Shown here: positions 9,280-18,359 of the stretch, in pieces
How positions within the stretch are numbered: position 1 is the first letter of the stretch
Layout: each line of letters opens with the position of its first letter
Source: JALEFZ01 sp039817415
Lineage (GTDB): Bacteria > Bacteroidota > Bacteroidia > J057
Assembly: GCA_039817415.1 (NCBI GenBank)
Contig: JBCBVV010000002.1
Coordinates: 124,001-188,000, forward strand
DNA length: 64,000 nucleotides
Reading direction: 5' to 3'
The notes under the pieces: generated by a model
What the model saw: the letters and a program-made list of their open reading frames with translations, nothing else
Told to the model about the DNA's origin: nothing
Database searches by the model: none
Translations under genes and position numbers: made by a program

Positions 9280-10791
9280 CTATTCCACCTTCCCATTCCG
9301 AATCAGCCATAGGCCTATAAAGGTCAACAAGCCATTAAGGATCAAAATCTCAAATCCGAAGGTATATCCAATCAGAGTAGGGCTGTAATAATGAATGGCA
9401 TAAGACAACAAGGGGCAAATGATCGTAACGAGGGGAACCAAGCGATCCTTTACTTGCCATTTGGTATATAAACCAAAAGCATACAAACCTAAAAGTGGAC
9501 CATAGGTATAACCTGCCGCCTTGAAAATACCCCAAACAACAGCATCATCATTGAGGAGATTAAAGGCCAGAATCACCATAAAGAGCACTATGGAAAACCC
9601 AACGTGAACCAAATTTCTGGTCTGTACTTGATTTTTTTCCTCTTCCCCTTCCATAAAGCCCAAAATGTCTACGCAGAAAGAAGTCGTCAAGGCAGTTAGG
9701 GCAGAATCTGCACTAGAGTAAGCAGCGGCTATTACCCCCAATAAGAATACCACTGCGGCAGTCGCCCCTAAATAGTTCTTGGCTAGTAAAGGAAAAAGTT
9801 GGTCCGTCTTCATGCACATCATCTCTCCACTTGTGATGTCTTTGATCATGATCTTCTCACAATCCTCTACATGAAAAGCCGTTTCCACTATACCCATTTG
9901 TTCGCCATAGATGTAAAGCAAGGCGCCAAGAGATAGGAAGAGAATATTGGCAAGGACAAAAGCCACAGAGAACCATGCCATGTTTTTTTGGGCATCGCCA
10001 AGGGTTTTGATGGTCAGGTTTTTCTGCATCATATCCTGGTCCAATCCCACCATTACTATGGTAATGGCCATTCCCGAAAAGAATTGCTTCCAAAAGTTGT
10101 TTCCTGCATTCAGGTCCCAAACCCAGGTATTGGTGTAGGAAGATTCCTGTAGGGTAGAAATGAGTCCCCCAAGGCTTAGATTCAATTCGGAACTGATCAC
10201 ATATACTGTTATACCCGCTGCGAGCAGAATGAAGAAGGTCTGAAGGGTATCGGTCCAAACAACCGTCTTGATCCCTCCCCGGAAAGTGTAGAGATAAATC
10301 AAGGCAATAGAAATCAGCACAGTAACCCCAAACGGTACATCAAAGTCATCAAAGATGAACAACTGCAAGACCAAGACCACGAGGTAGACTCTCAAACTCG
10401 CCCCGATGATCCTGGAAAGGATAAAGAAGGAAGCGCCCGTTTTGTAAGAGGAAGGGCCAAAGCGTTCTTTCAAATAACCATAAATGGACACCAAATTCAG
10501 TCGATAATACAAGGGCATCAACACCAAGGCGATTACCCCATAACCCACTAAATTTCCCAAAACAAACTGGAAATAGCTCCACAGACTGTTGCCTACCGCC
10601 CCTGGAACAGAAATAAAGGTTACGCCCGATAGGGTGGCGCCCACCATCCCAAAGGCAACCACATACCAGGGGGAGGTTTTGTTGCCAGAAAAGAAGGTTT
10701 GTGCATCTGCCTTTTTACTTGTTAAAAGGGAAATGACAAATAAAACAGCAAAATAAACGACGATGATGATCAGGGCTACGTTGGCATCCAT
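9280..10791 (-). CDS. second sodium/solute symporter (SSS family)
   Basis: A 503-residue polytopic SSS-family transporter. It has the TM2 block SGVTFISVPGAVGNSLW, LVSIYGYLKERFGPSSYK in the following loop, GGIKTVVWTDTLQTFFIL, and SSADSALTALTTSFCVDILG near TM9. A soluble insert around residues 300-335 contains several Cys residues. It is convergent with glycerate kinase and not in the plus-strand transcript, so it may be expressed separately. A role in importing the released sugar or a related solute is plausible by position, but the substrate cannot be read from sequence. Confidence 0.85.
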   Translation of the reverse strand: MDANVALIIIVVYFAVLFVISLLTSKKADAQTFFSGNKTSPWYVVAFGMVGATLSGVTFISVPGAVGNSLWSYFQFVLGNLVGYGVIALVLMPLYYRLNLVSIYGYLKERFGPSSYKTGASFFILSRIIGASLRVYLVVLVLQLFIFDDFDVPFGVTVLISIALIYLYTFRGGIKTVVWTDTLQTFFILLAAGITVYVISSELNLSLGGLISTLQESSYTNTWVWDLNAGNNFWKQFFSGMAITIVMVGLDQDMMQKNLTIKTLGDAQKNMAWFSVAFVLANILFLSLGALLYIYGEQMGIVETAFHVEDCEKIMIKDITSGEMMCMKTDQLFPLLAKNYLGATAAVVFLLGVIAAAYSSADSALTALTTSFCVDILGFMEGEEEKNQVQTRNLVHVGFSIVLFMVILAFNLLNDDAVVWGIFKAAGYTYGPLLGLYAFGLYTKWQVKDRLVPLVTIICPLLSYAIHYYSPTLIGYTFGFEILILNGLLTFIGLWLIRNGKVE

Positions 10792-10852
10792 TGAGGTGAA
10801 TTTAGCATGTAAAATAATAAATATGTTGGCTGGGAAAAATCACCTCTTCTGC

Positions 10853-12139
10853 CTAGGGTTTGATCAATTCTCTCCCAATGCGACATTCCAGACATCGTTT
10901 TTCTGCGCATTTCTCCTTTGCCAACTTGATGATGCCTTGGGATTGAAGGGCGTGCTGATTGGGAAAACCATGTTGTTTCCACTTTCGTGTCTTGCGGTTA
11001 TTTTCCGGTCTAAGGGAGGTTAGCATACCTATACATTCCTCCCAAACCCTTCTTCTCCCATGAAATTCTAGATAGAGATAGGAAAGGGGAAGGATGACAT
11101 TGATGAGAATAGATTCCTTTTGAGCTTGCCCCAATCTTCTAATGGCTGAAGAAGCGGCCTTTTCCCCCAGACGATAATGGTCATTCCAATACGCTCCCGC
11201 TTGTATGTCAATGGCTAAAAAATCCTCCCAAGCCGAAGGCGAAAGTAAATCTACCAGGCTGGGGAAATGACTTAATAGTTTGCCCATTTGACTCAAACGA
11301 AGACTGGGAAAGGAAGAAGGGTGCATCCGAAGTAGCTTGATGGGAAAGAGGAGGACATGATCTAATTGATGCTTGTGTTGGAGAAAATCCCATTCCTCTT
11401 TGAGCTGAATGCCGTAGGAATCGTTTGGACGATCCAACATACCAGCCTTTCCCATGAATAGAGCCTCTAGTTTAACCGGTTCCTGTTGATAGGACCTCAT
11501 CAATGAATAGGGTAGTTCATCTGCCAAATGCTCGAAGGCTTCTTTATTGACAGGACCTGCCAACATACCCATGGTATAGCGATAAAGCAATTGCTGCCAA
11601 TCATGATGGAGTGCATCTAGCTTATTCCGAAAAAAAGCCACTTTTTGCTGAAATCGTTCCTTCCCTAAGGCTTCGAGGTAAGACTTTTTTATGTCGGGAC
11701 TTACCTTGTTCAAATGGAAATGACAAGGTAATTGATCCTCCGAAAGTCGCAAACGGTCATATTTCTGCCATAATGTTACATCTACATAGGCTTCGAGGAC
11801 TAGTTCGGGGATCTTACTTCTATCTTCCCTGAAAATGGGCTGGTTATCAGATTGAAAAACTACGTGCAGAATGGTGCCATTGTACTGAGGGTCGCTGTCG
11901 TGCCCATGTAGGTACCAGTCTTTGCTATAGAGATGAAGCTCAATTTGGCCGAAGTGATCTATTTCGTCTAAACGAATATGAGCTTGTAGAAAATCAGGGC
12001 CTTGATTCCTGTTCCAAATGCCTGTTTGGAGGATTTGAAGCTTGTGTCCATCCTTTGTTTGAAGCGTAGAATGGTCAAAATACCTGTTTGACCACAGGTA
12101 CTGAAGAAATTCCTCCGAAGGAGGGAAAAGCTGTGTCAT
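10853..12139 (-). CDS. DUF2851 family protein
   Basis: A 428-residue soluble protein. Its N-terminus (EEFLQYLWSNRYFDHSTLQT, then NRNQGPDFLQAHI, GQIELHLYSKDWYLHGH and YNGTILHVVFQ) matches the DUF2851 family, which is widespread in Bacteroidota and has no established function. The polar N-terminal block with conserved Asp, Glu, His and Lys is reminiscent of a nuclease-like core, but that is speculative. The C-terminus ends with a Cys cluster (KCAEKRCLEC), a possible metal site. No signal peptide is present. Confidence 0.8.
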   Translation of the reverse strand: MTQLFPPSEEFLQYLWSNRYFDHSTLQTKDGHKLQILQTGIWNRNQGPDFLQAHIRLDEIDHFGQIELHLYSKDWYLHGHDSDPQYNGTILHVVFQSDNQPIFREDRSKIPELVLEAYVDVTLWQKYDRLRLSEDQLPCHFHLNKVSPDIKKSYLEALGKERFQQKVAFFRNKLDALHHDWQQLLYRYTMGMLAGPVNKEAFEHLADELPYSLMRSYQQEPVKLEALFMGKAGMLDRPNDSYGIQLKEEWDFLQHKHQLDHVLLFPIKLLRMHPSSFPSLRLSQMGKLLSHFPSLVDLLSPSAWEDFLAIDIQAGAYWNDHYRLGEKAASSAIRRLGQAQKESILINVILPLSYLYLEFHGRRRVWEECIGMLTSLRPENNRKTRKWKQHGFPNQHALQSQGIIKLAKEKCAEKRCLECRIGRELIKP

Positions 12140-12455
12140 GTTGGTTGTGCTGAAAAATGTGCTAAGGATAAAGCTAAGAAAAATGCTGCAGACCTTTCAT
12201 CATTTTTTATCCGACACAAGTCAAATAAATCTACCGAGGGCGATACCTTTTCCCTTAATATTTCGTAGAGAAAATAAAGCAAACTATTACCTACACACTA
12301 ATTCAGGTTCAATTCCTCCTAAAAAAAGAGGAAATTCTAATGATGACCAACTGCTCTCGGGGAAAAGGCTAAAGCCTGTTTTCACCCTAGTAGTCGTATA
12401 TAGACCTCAGAAGTCTTAGACGTAAATAGAAAGGATAAACGGCGTAATAATATTC
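12140..12455 (+). other. 316-bp gene-free region upstream of the patatin gene
   Basis: This is the divergent intergenic region between the DUF2851 and patatin genes and should contain both promoters. It holds small inverted repeats, including TTCCTC / GAGGAA around 12314-12334 and AGGCT AA AGCCT near 12365-12376. The only open frame (12138-12419) looks non-coding. No tRNA or clear consensus promoter was seen. Confidence 0.5.
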
Positions 12456-14750
12456 ATGAAGAAAATCTCCCAAATATTATCTGACATCTGGTATTCATTG
12501 CCCCTCAGACTGGTTGTCAGGCAGATCAGAAACCACAAATCGGTTTTGTTTTTTTGGGTGATTCTCATGGGGTTTTTGACTGGGGCAATCGGGAAAAACA
12601 TGGGTATAGCCTACCTCTTCCTGGAGCCTGAATACATGGGGGAAGAAAGTTTCTGGAGTTTATTTCTGGTGGGATCTGCCCTCGGAATGTTTCTATTCGC
12701 CTATTCCATTATCATTTACATCAACGAAAGTTATCGCTTTCACTTCATCGCCTTTACGGCCCATCCCTTCTTTACCCTTGCCTTTAATAACTTCATTATT
12801 CCCTCTCTTTTCGTCATCTGGTATTATGTAGACTTCATCGCTTATCACTATCATATCAATCAGGCCTTTACGTGGGATGTATTCGACAAGGTATTTGGAT
12901 TGACCATGGGGATTATGTTTGTCTTCCTCATATCGGCTACCTATTTCTTCGCCAACAGGACTATTGTCTCTCGCTATGGTAGGAAACTAGAAAAGGGCCT
13001 TGCCCAATCAAGGGGGCTTAAAAACAAAAAACTACTCATTGACAAGGCGAAAGAAAGTGTGGAGAATCGTCAGCGAGTAGATAGCTATCTGGTTCCTTTT
13101 CGTTTTCAGCAGATCAATTCGGAGTCTTATGGAGATTTTCGTCAGGTCATTCGTGTGTTGAACCAGCACCACGGAAAATTGCTGCTCTTTCAAGTCTTGG
13201 TGTTTCTCATGATAGCCATTTTGGGTTTGATGGAGGCAAATGTCTGGTTTCAAATTCCCGCTGGAGCTACTGTTTTGATCGTTTTCTCTCTTGGCTTAAT
13301 GATTATGGGAGCCTTGAGGTTTTGGTTTCGGAAATTAGGTCTATGGACAGGATTTATAGCCCTAATCTTGCTCATTGCCTACAATAACCTCGACTTTCTG
13401 AAGAAGCATAACCAAGCCTTTGGCATGAATTATCAGGTGGAGGCGCCTGAATATACCATGGATCGGGTCAGGGCTTTACAGCAAAGCTCCTATCACAGCT
13501 TGGATCATGAGTATGGGATCCAAATGTTGGAAAACTGGAAAAAGAGATATCAGGAAAAATACGGAGCTGATCAAAAGCCAAGAGCCATTTTTGTAACAGC
13601 TTCTGGTGGAGGATTAAGGTCAGCTTTCTGGACTTTCCGAACCATGCAAACACTGGATTCTGTTTCCAATGGACGCTTCTCAGATGAGATTCGATTTATT
13701 TCGGGAGCATCAGGGGGGATGGTTGGACTTTCTTACTTTAGGGAGCTTTACCTACAAAAGCAATTAGGGAAAATTGATTCTCTACAACATCCTCGTTTTA
13801 AAGAGAATATTTCTCAGGACCTCTTGAATCGAATCATTTTCAAAATGTTTGCGGACCTGATTCTGCCTAACAGGAAGGTCAAGTTTGGCGATGAATATTA
13901 CGATTGGGAGACAGGGTATTCCTTTGACCAGCAGTTGTCTAAAAATCTTCCTGAACTGAAAAATAGAAGGTTAGGGGATTACAGACCCTATGAATACGAA
14001 GGTAAAATTCCGATGTTGGTTTTATCTCCCACGATTATTAATCAGGGCAGGCAATTGTTTATTTCTGCTTCTCCTGTTTCATATTTGACCAAGCCCAATC
14101 AAATTTCTGCCCAGTTTCAAACCCGTATTCGGGGAGTTGAATTTGCCAGGATGTTTGAGCATCAAGATCCAGATTCGCTTTGGATGATTACTGCCATGCG
14201 GATGAATGCGACCTTCCCATTGGTCTTACCTGTGGTGGAATTGCCTTCCAAGCCCACGATGCAGATCATGGATGCAGGTGCGATTGACAATTATGGGACG
14301 ACATCCACCCTTAAATATCTATTTGAGTTTAAGGATTGGTTTGCAGAGAATACATCTGGTGTAGTTTATGTTCAGATTAGAGACAATGTAAGAGATGATC
14401 CGATTCAGAAGGATATGAAGAGCAACATGATCAAGGAGTGGATGGCACCGCTGGGAGGAGGCTATTATTCCATGGCTCAGGCCAAGGACTTAGGAAATGA
14501 TTATATGCTTGAATTTATTCACGAATGGTATCCAGGTTATTTTGAGGTGATTCCTATTGTTTATCCAAGAGAGATCGCGAGAGATCCAGCTTCATTGAGC
14601 TGGCATTTGACGGAGAGGGAGAAGAGGGGGATCGAAAGATCACTGGCACTGCCCTACAACCAGCAGTCCTTTTTGGCTGTTTCTGAGTTGTACAGGCCTG
14701 ATTTGATCAACCAATATGGAAAGAAAAAGGGCGTTGTAGCGGATGATTAA
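12456..14750 (+). CDS. membrane-anchored patatin-like phospholipase
   Basis: A 764-residue protein. About six hydrophobic segments lie in the first ~340 residues (for example VLFFWVILMGFLTGAIG and FVFLISATYFFANR), followed by a patatin-type acyl hydrolase domain. The oxyanion glycine motif is SGGGLRSAFW. The nucleophile motif is GASGG with Ser419, and the partner Asp606 lies in DAGAIDNYG. Patatins hydrolyse lipid acyl esters using this Ser-Asp dyad. The catalytic part should face the cytoplasm or periplasm next to the inner membrane; the topology is not settled. It is larger than typical bacterial patatins (300-400 residues) because of the membrane half. Confidence 0.85.
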   Translation: MKKISQILSDIWYSLPLRLVVRQIRNHKSVLFFWVILMGFLTGAIGKNMGIAYLFLEPEYMGEESFWSLFLVGSALGMFLFAYSIIIYINESYRFHFIAFTAHPFFTLAFNNFIIPSLFVIWYYVDFIAYHYHINQAFTWDVFDKVFGLTMGIMFVFLISATYFFANRTIVSRYGRKLEKGLAQSRGLKNKKLLIDKAKESVENRQRVDSYLVPFRFQQINSESYGDFRQVIRVLNQHHGKLLLFQVLVFLMIAILGLMEANVWFQIPAGATVLIVFSLGLMIMGALRFWFRKLGLWTGFIALILLIAYNNLDFLKKHNQAFGMNYQVEAPEYTMDRVRALQQSSYHSLDHEYGIQMLENWKKRYQEKYGADQKPRAIFVTASGGGLRSAFWTFRTMQTLDSVSNGRFSDEIRFISGASGGMVGLSYFRELYLQKQLGKIDSLQHPRFKENISQDLLNRIIFKMFADLILPNRKVKFGDEYYDWETGYSFDQQLSKNLPELKNRRLGDYRPYEYEGKIPMLVLSPTIINQGRQLFISASPVSYLTKPNQISAQFQTRIRGVEFARMFEHQDPDSLWMITAMRMNATFPLVLPVVELPSKPTMQIMDAGAIDNYGTTSTLKYLFEFKDWFAENTSGVVYVQIRDNVRDDPIQKDMKSNMIKEWMAPLGGGYYSMAQAKDLGNDYMLEFIHEWYPGYFEVIPIVYPREIARDPASLSWHLTEREKRGIERSLALPYNQQSFLAVSELYRPDLINQYGKKKGVVADD

Positions 14751-14845
14751 ATAGGGAAGTTGTTCATATCCGTCTATAACAATTACCCCATATTATCGTA
14801 AGAATAATTCTGTCAAAATTTGTATCTTTAGGAAAAGCTTAGCGT

Positions 14846-15154
14846 ATGGAAAGTGTAGAAATCACTAAGGACCTCGCGGGGAATATCACAGGCATTAGAC
14901 TGGAAGTCCAGGACAATCCGGAGATGGCGCAGGAGTTATATAAGTTGGTACGGAGTCTGGAGAATGCAAAAGATGTGAAGCGGTCCATTCGCAACAGAGC
15001 TATTTCCCAGCATGTTATGCCAACCAAGCCTCTAAACCCTTCTTCTTTCAAGGACCTGATTGAAAAAGCTAAAGCCAGTGGAGAAGTCTCTAAAGAGGAA
15101 TTGCTCAGAGAAAACCCTTCATGGCAGAAAATAAGAAAGTTGTCCTCACAGTAA
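14846..15154 (+). CDS. probable antitoxin of a ParE-like toxin-antitoxin pair
   Basis: A 102-residue, highly charged soluble protein beginning MESVEITKDLAGNITGIRLE. The central part is helical and lysine/arginine-rich, and the C-terminus holds an acidic/basic helix. It overlaps the downstream toxin-like gene by 34 bp, a common arrangement for antitoxin-first modules. The fold family is not recognised with certainty. Its job is inferred from size, order, overlap and partner. The segment SFKDLIEKAKASGEVSKEEL would suit toxin wrapping. Confidence 0.55.
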   Translation: MESVEITKDLAGNITGIRLEVQDNPEMAQELYKLVRSLENAKDVKRSIRNRAISQHVMPTKPLNPSSFKDLIEKAKASGEVSKEELLRENPSWQKIRKLSSQ

Positions 15155-15426
15155 TTGCCAAGCAGCAGCTCACCGACATTCATCAGTCTCTGATAGATGG
15201 TGGAGCCTTTGATGATGCTGAGATTTTCATGGATGATTTTCTCGACCTAGCCTTTAGTACCATCCCATCCTACCCTGAAAAATTTACACCCATTGAAGGT
15301 GTATCCAATGACGAAAGCGATTATCGTCTGGCTTCCTTATTTGAGGATTTCAGGATCATCTTTCAAATCCTCAAAGGGAAAATTTTGATTCTGCTTATCC
15401 TGCATGAAAATGAACTTCCCTTCTAG
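15121..15426 (+). CDS. ParE/RelE-superfamily toxin-like protein
   Basis: A 101-residue protein starting MAENKKVVLTVIAKQQL. The pattern fits the RelE/ParE fold: a beta strand followed by AKQQLTDIHQSL, a long helix (DDAEIFMDDFLDLAFSTI), PSYPEKFTPIEG, and late beta strands DYRLASLFEDFRIIFQI and KILILLILHEN. Family members inhibit gyrase (ParE) or cleave mRNA on the ribosome (RelE). Which applies here cannot be read from sequence. It overlaps the preceding gene by 34 bp. Confidence 0.6.
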   Translation: MAENKKVVLTVIAKQQLTDIHQSLIDGGAFDDAEIFMDDFLDLAFSTIPSYPEKFTPIEGVSNDESDYRLASLFEDFRIIFQILKGKILILLILHENELPF

Positions 15427-15553
15427 CGAATAAAATATTTCCGTGCTCAAACCGACACAAGCAGGAAGAGCAGTGATTTTGACGCTTGGTTGAGGAATTA
15501 ATTTTGTAAGTTAGACTTCATCGTTTATCTGCAAACAAAGACGGATTTAGCGT

Positions 15554-16483
15554 ATGCATACCAAGAAGGTTTTATGGTTTCTGATTACGGCCTTGATTTT
15601 GGGCTGGCTATCCTTGTGGCTTCCTACTCTTTTTATGGGGCAACAGGATGATATCAGGCCCATTGTCCAACTACTTGGTTATGTATGGAGTCCTGCCTTG
15701 GCTGTATTATTCATCCAAAAGATCATCTTTAAGGAGTCTCTGGCCAGATATGGCTGGAACCGAAAATACTTTAGTCTCCGCTGGATAGCATTGGCTGTTT
15801 TCTCTCCTATTCTTTTATGTTTGGCCAGCTTAGGAATTGTCCTACTGATGGGCAATTGGTTACGAGTTCCAGGCTTTGGAGAAGTAATCTTGAATGGTCA
15901 ACATACATTTGAATTTTTTACTGCAAATCCCGCTTTTCAGTTTGTCTGGAATTATTTCCACATAGCCATTCCTGGTGATGTTTTTGGGATTATCATGACC
16001 TTTTTGATCGTTGGGATTTTGGCTGGCGCGACCTTTGGCTTGCTGCTGACTACGGGGCAAGAAGTAGGTTGGCGGGGTTTCATGCTGGCTGAAAGCCGTA
16101 AACTTGGTTTTATTGGGTCTAATTTTGTGATTGGGTCCCTTTGGGGACTGTGGCAAATTCCGCTGGCCCTCTATATAAATGGCAGTCCTATTCTAGAGTC
16201 TGGAATTCTCATGGAGTTTCTAGCCCTTTTGGGTTACAGTGTCGCCCTTTCCTTCCCCCTTTCCTGGTTGGCAGTTAAAACCCGTTCTATCTATGCCTCT
16301 GCGACCTTCAATGCAGTGATGAACAACGTAGGCGGGCTGAGCCTATTCTTCTTGTATGAAGGAGATCCCCTCTTGACAAGCCCTACAGGGCTGGCAGGTA
16401 TGTTGGTCCTGCTATTGATTACCTTTTTGATTCTAAGATTTGATAGAAAATTTGTAGAAGATTATCCTTATCACTTCTTTTAA
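15554..16483 (+). CDS. CPBP (Rce1/Abi)-family membrane protein with degenerate active site
   Basis: A 309-residue polytopic protein with about eight hydrophobic segments. The three CPBP motifs can be located but are altered. The EExxxR motif is Q169-E170-V-G-W173-R174, the WxxWH motif reads WGLWQIP with Gln201 in place of His, and the HxxxN motif is N253-A-V-M-N257. In active CPBP/Rce1 proteases the first Glu and the two His positions serve catalysis, so this copy may be a non-proteolytic membrane scaffold. It stands alone after the toxin-antitoxin pair. Confidence 0.78.
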   Translation: MHTKKVLWFLITALILGWLSLWLPTLFMGQQDDIRPIVQLLGYVWSPALAVLFIQKIIFKESLARYGWNRKYFSLRWIALAVFSPILLCLASLGIVLLMGNWLRVPGFGEVILNGQHTFEFFTANPAFQFVWNYFHIAIPGDVFGIIMTFLIVGILAGATFGLLLTTGQEVGWRGFMLAESRKLGFIGSNFVIGSLWGLWQIPLALYINGSPILESGILMEFLALLGYSVALSFPLSWLAVKTRSIYASATFNAVMNNVGGLSLFFLYEGDPLLTSPTGLAGMLVLLLITFLILRFDRKFVEDYPYHFF

Positions 16484-16566
16484 TTACCCCTTCCTTACAG
16501 GCAGGCATTCTATTTGATATAACGTAGAACGTATCTCCCCAATTTAATTACCCCTAATCACTGATT

Positions 16567-17385
16567 ATGAAAATCAGCGCTCTGTACGTGTACCCTATCA
16601 AATCCTTGGGAGGTATCTCTCTTGATCACGCCCAACTTAGCGACAGAGGTCTTCAGCACGACCGCCGATGGATGCTCATCGATGAACAAGGAAAATTCCT
16701 TACACAAAGAACCTTTCATGAAATGGCCCTCCTTCAGGTGGGGATAGAAGACTCATACCTGACAGTAAGGCACAAAACCAAAGATCTGGGACAACTTTCC
16801 ATTGACCTCCATCCCCAACAGGGGCAGGAAATTCAGGTTCAAGTCTGGAACGATATTATGATGGCTTGGCTAATAGATGAAAAAGCTGGAGAATGGTTTT
16901 CTCATGCACTGGGACAAACGGTTCACTTGGTGTATATGCCAGATCAATCTCAACGCTTCGTCAAAGAGAAATATGCGATTGATGGAGACCTGAATAGTTT
17001 TTCAGACGGTATGCCCTACCTATTGCTTGGCGAAGCATCTATTGCAGACTTGAATTCCAGAATGGACGAGACTCTTACCATCGATCGATTTAGACCCAAT
17101 ATCGTGTTTGAGGGAGGAGAACCCTACGCCGAGGACAACATGGATGAAATCTCCATGGGTTCAAGCACCTTTGTGGGAGCGAAACCTTGTATTCGATGTA
17201 ACCTCATTACGATTGATCAGGCAACTGCCCAAGCCGGGAAGGAACCCTTGGCAACGATGGCTGGCTATCGACGAATCGACAACAACATCTACATGGGCAT
17301 GAACCTTCTGTTGAAGGAAGGGCATGAAATCCGTGTAGGAGATGAAATCCTTGTCAAAAGTTGGAGAGAGCCACTTTTTGCCTAA
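16567..17385 (+). CDS. MOSC domain-containing protein
   Basis: A 272-residue protein with an N-terminal MOSC_N beta-barrel (MKISALYVYPIKSLGGISLD, HDRRWMLIDEQGKFLTQR; residues 1-115) and a MOSC domain (about 130-265). The MOSC domain contains FRPNIVFEGGEPYAED and the conserved Cys pair C208/C211 in KPCIRC. MOSC proteins such as YcbX and mARC bind molybdenum cofactor through such a Cys and act in reduction of N-hydroxylated compounds or sulfur transfer. No ferredoxin domain is fused, unlike YcbX. It appears monocistronic. Confidence 0.85.
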   Translation: MKISALYVYPIKSLGGISLDHAQLSDRGLQHDRRWMLIDEQGKFLTQRTFHEMALLQVGIEDSYLTVRHKTKDLGQLSIDLHPQQGQEIQVQVWNDIMMAWLIDEKAGEWFSHALGQTVHLVYMPDQSQRFVKEKYAIDGDLNSFSDGMPYLLLGEASIADLNSRMDETLTIDRFRPNIVFEGGEPYAEDNMDEISMGSSTFVGAKPCIRCNLITIDQATAQAGKEPLATMAGYRRIDNNIYMGMNLLLKEGHEIRVGDEILVKSWREPLFA

Positions 17386-17553
17386 AGGAGGGATAATTTT
17401 TACGACCTCATTTGTTCAATCTTCTTATTCCCTTGTTCATCCTCGAATGAACAGGACTCACTCCGCATAGGGTCAACCTCTGGTGACTTCTGCTGTATAT
17501 TCTAATGTATCTCATGAGAGATATATGGTTTAACAACAACAAACACATCAGTC

Positions 17554-18198
17554 ATGGTTCGATCCTTTTTAATTGGACTTATTTCGTTTCTGTTTCTTTC
17601 TACAGGCGTATCCTATGCACAGGTTTTGAAGTTCGGCCCTAAAGTGGGTGTGAGTACTTCTGGTATTTCTGCTGATGAATTGGTGATCAGAGATGCAAGT
17701 GATCTTGAATCATTGAAAATCTCTCTTCAAAACAGTTCTCCTGAGTATCAGGTAGGCTTTTTCGGACGCCTGAATTTGGCTGGTTTGTACATTCAACCTG
17801 AATTCATGTTGACAACGTCTTCAGTAGAATACTTGATCGAGGACTTTACCGATGGAACTTCTGATCCTTTGTACGAGCAGTACTTTGGTCTGGAAATGCC
17901 CATTATGGCAGGTATCAAGCTTGGCCCACTTCGTGCCAATGCTGGTCCAGTATTCCGCACAGGTCTTGGGACTGTATCAGAACTTACTGAGGTAAGGGGA
18001 TATGGTCGTAAATTCAGCGAATCACAGGTAGGATTACAAGCAGGTGTAGGTTTTGACCTAGGAAAGAAATTGATTCTTGATTTCCGTTATGAAATTGATT
18101 TGAGTAATGCCAGGGATGAAGTGGATATCCTCGGACAAACACATACCTTGTCTCAGCACGGTGGACAATTGTCCGCCAGCCTAGGCTACTCTTTCTAA
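17554..18198 (+). CDS. outer-membrane beta-barrel protein (PorT-like/OMP_b-brl)
   Basis: A 214-residue protein with a signal peptide cleaved after about VSYAQ (residues 1-23), followed by alternating amphipathic strands typical of eight-stranded barrels (VLKFGPKVGVSTSGI, YQVGFFGRLNLAGLYIQPEF, ANAGPVFRTGLG, VGLQAGVGFDLGKKLILDFRYE). It ends in LSASLGYSF with a C-terminal Phe, as expected for BAM substrates. The family is widespread in Bacteroidota and usually of unknown function. A strong terminator follows. Confidence 0.8.
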   Translation: MVRSFLIGLISFLFLSTGVSYAQVLKFGPKVGVSTSGISADELVIRDASDLESLKISLQNSSPEYQVGFFGRLNLAGLYIQPEFMLTTSSVEYLIEDFTDGTSDPLYEQYFGLEMPIMAGIKLGPLRANAGPVFRTGLGTVSELTEVRGYGRKFSESQVGLQAGVGFDLGKKLILDFRYEIDLSNARDEVDILGQTHTLSQHGGQLSASLGYSF

Positions 18199-18218
18199 AG
18201 GGTGAGCCTGTCAATGGT

Positions 18219-18245
18219 AAGGCGAGTCTTCGGACTCGCCTTTTT
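18219..18245 (+). terminator. rho-independent terminator after the barrel gene
   Basis: Stem GGCGAGTC / GACTCGCC with a TTCG tetraloop (18221-18240), flanked by AA/TT and followed by a T-run to 18245. It lies 20 nt after the stop codon. Confidence 0.9.
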
Positions 18246-18359
18246 GTATTGTTGGAAGAAGAAGGTGACTTATGAAATGGTCAGACGTATTAAATATGGT
18301 GAATATATTTTTTAACTTATCGTTCAATCTAAATACACACCATTTAATCTACCTGACTT

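Noticed and set aside
12300..12340. tRNA T-arm-like sequence (GGTTCAATTCC)
   Set aside because: The flanking bases do not form the 5-bp T-stem or an acceptor stem, and no anticodon arm is found upstream.
12138..12419. 93-residue open frame upstream of the patatin gene
   Set aside because: It begins within the divergent gene's start, has no domain or signal, and covers the likely promoter region; low-complexity residue use suggests it is not coding.
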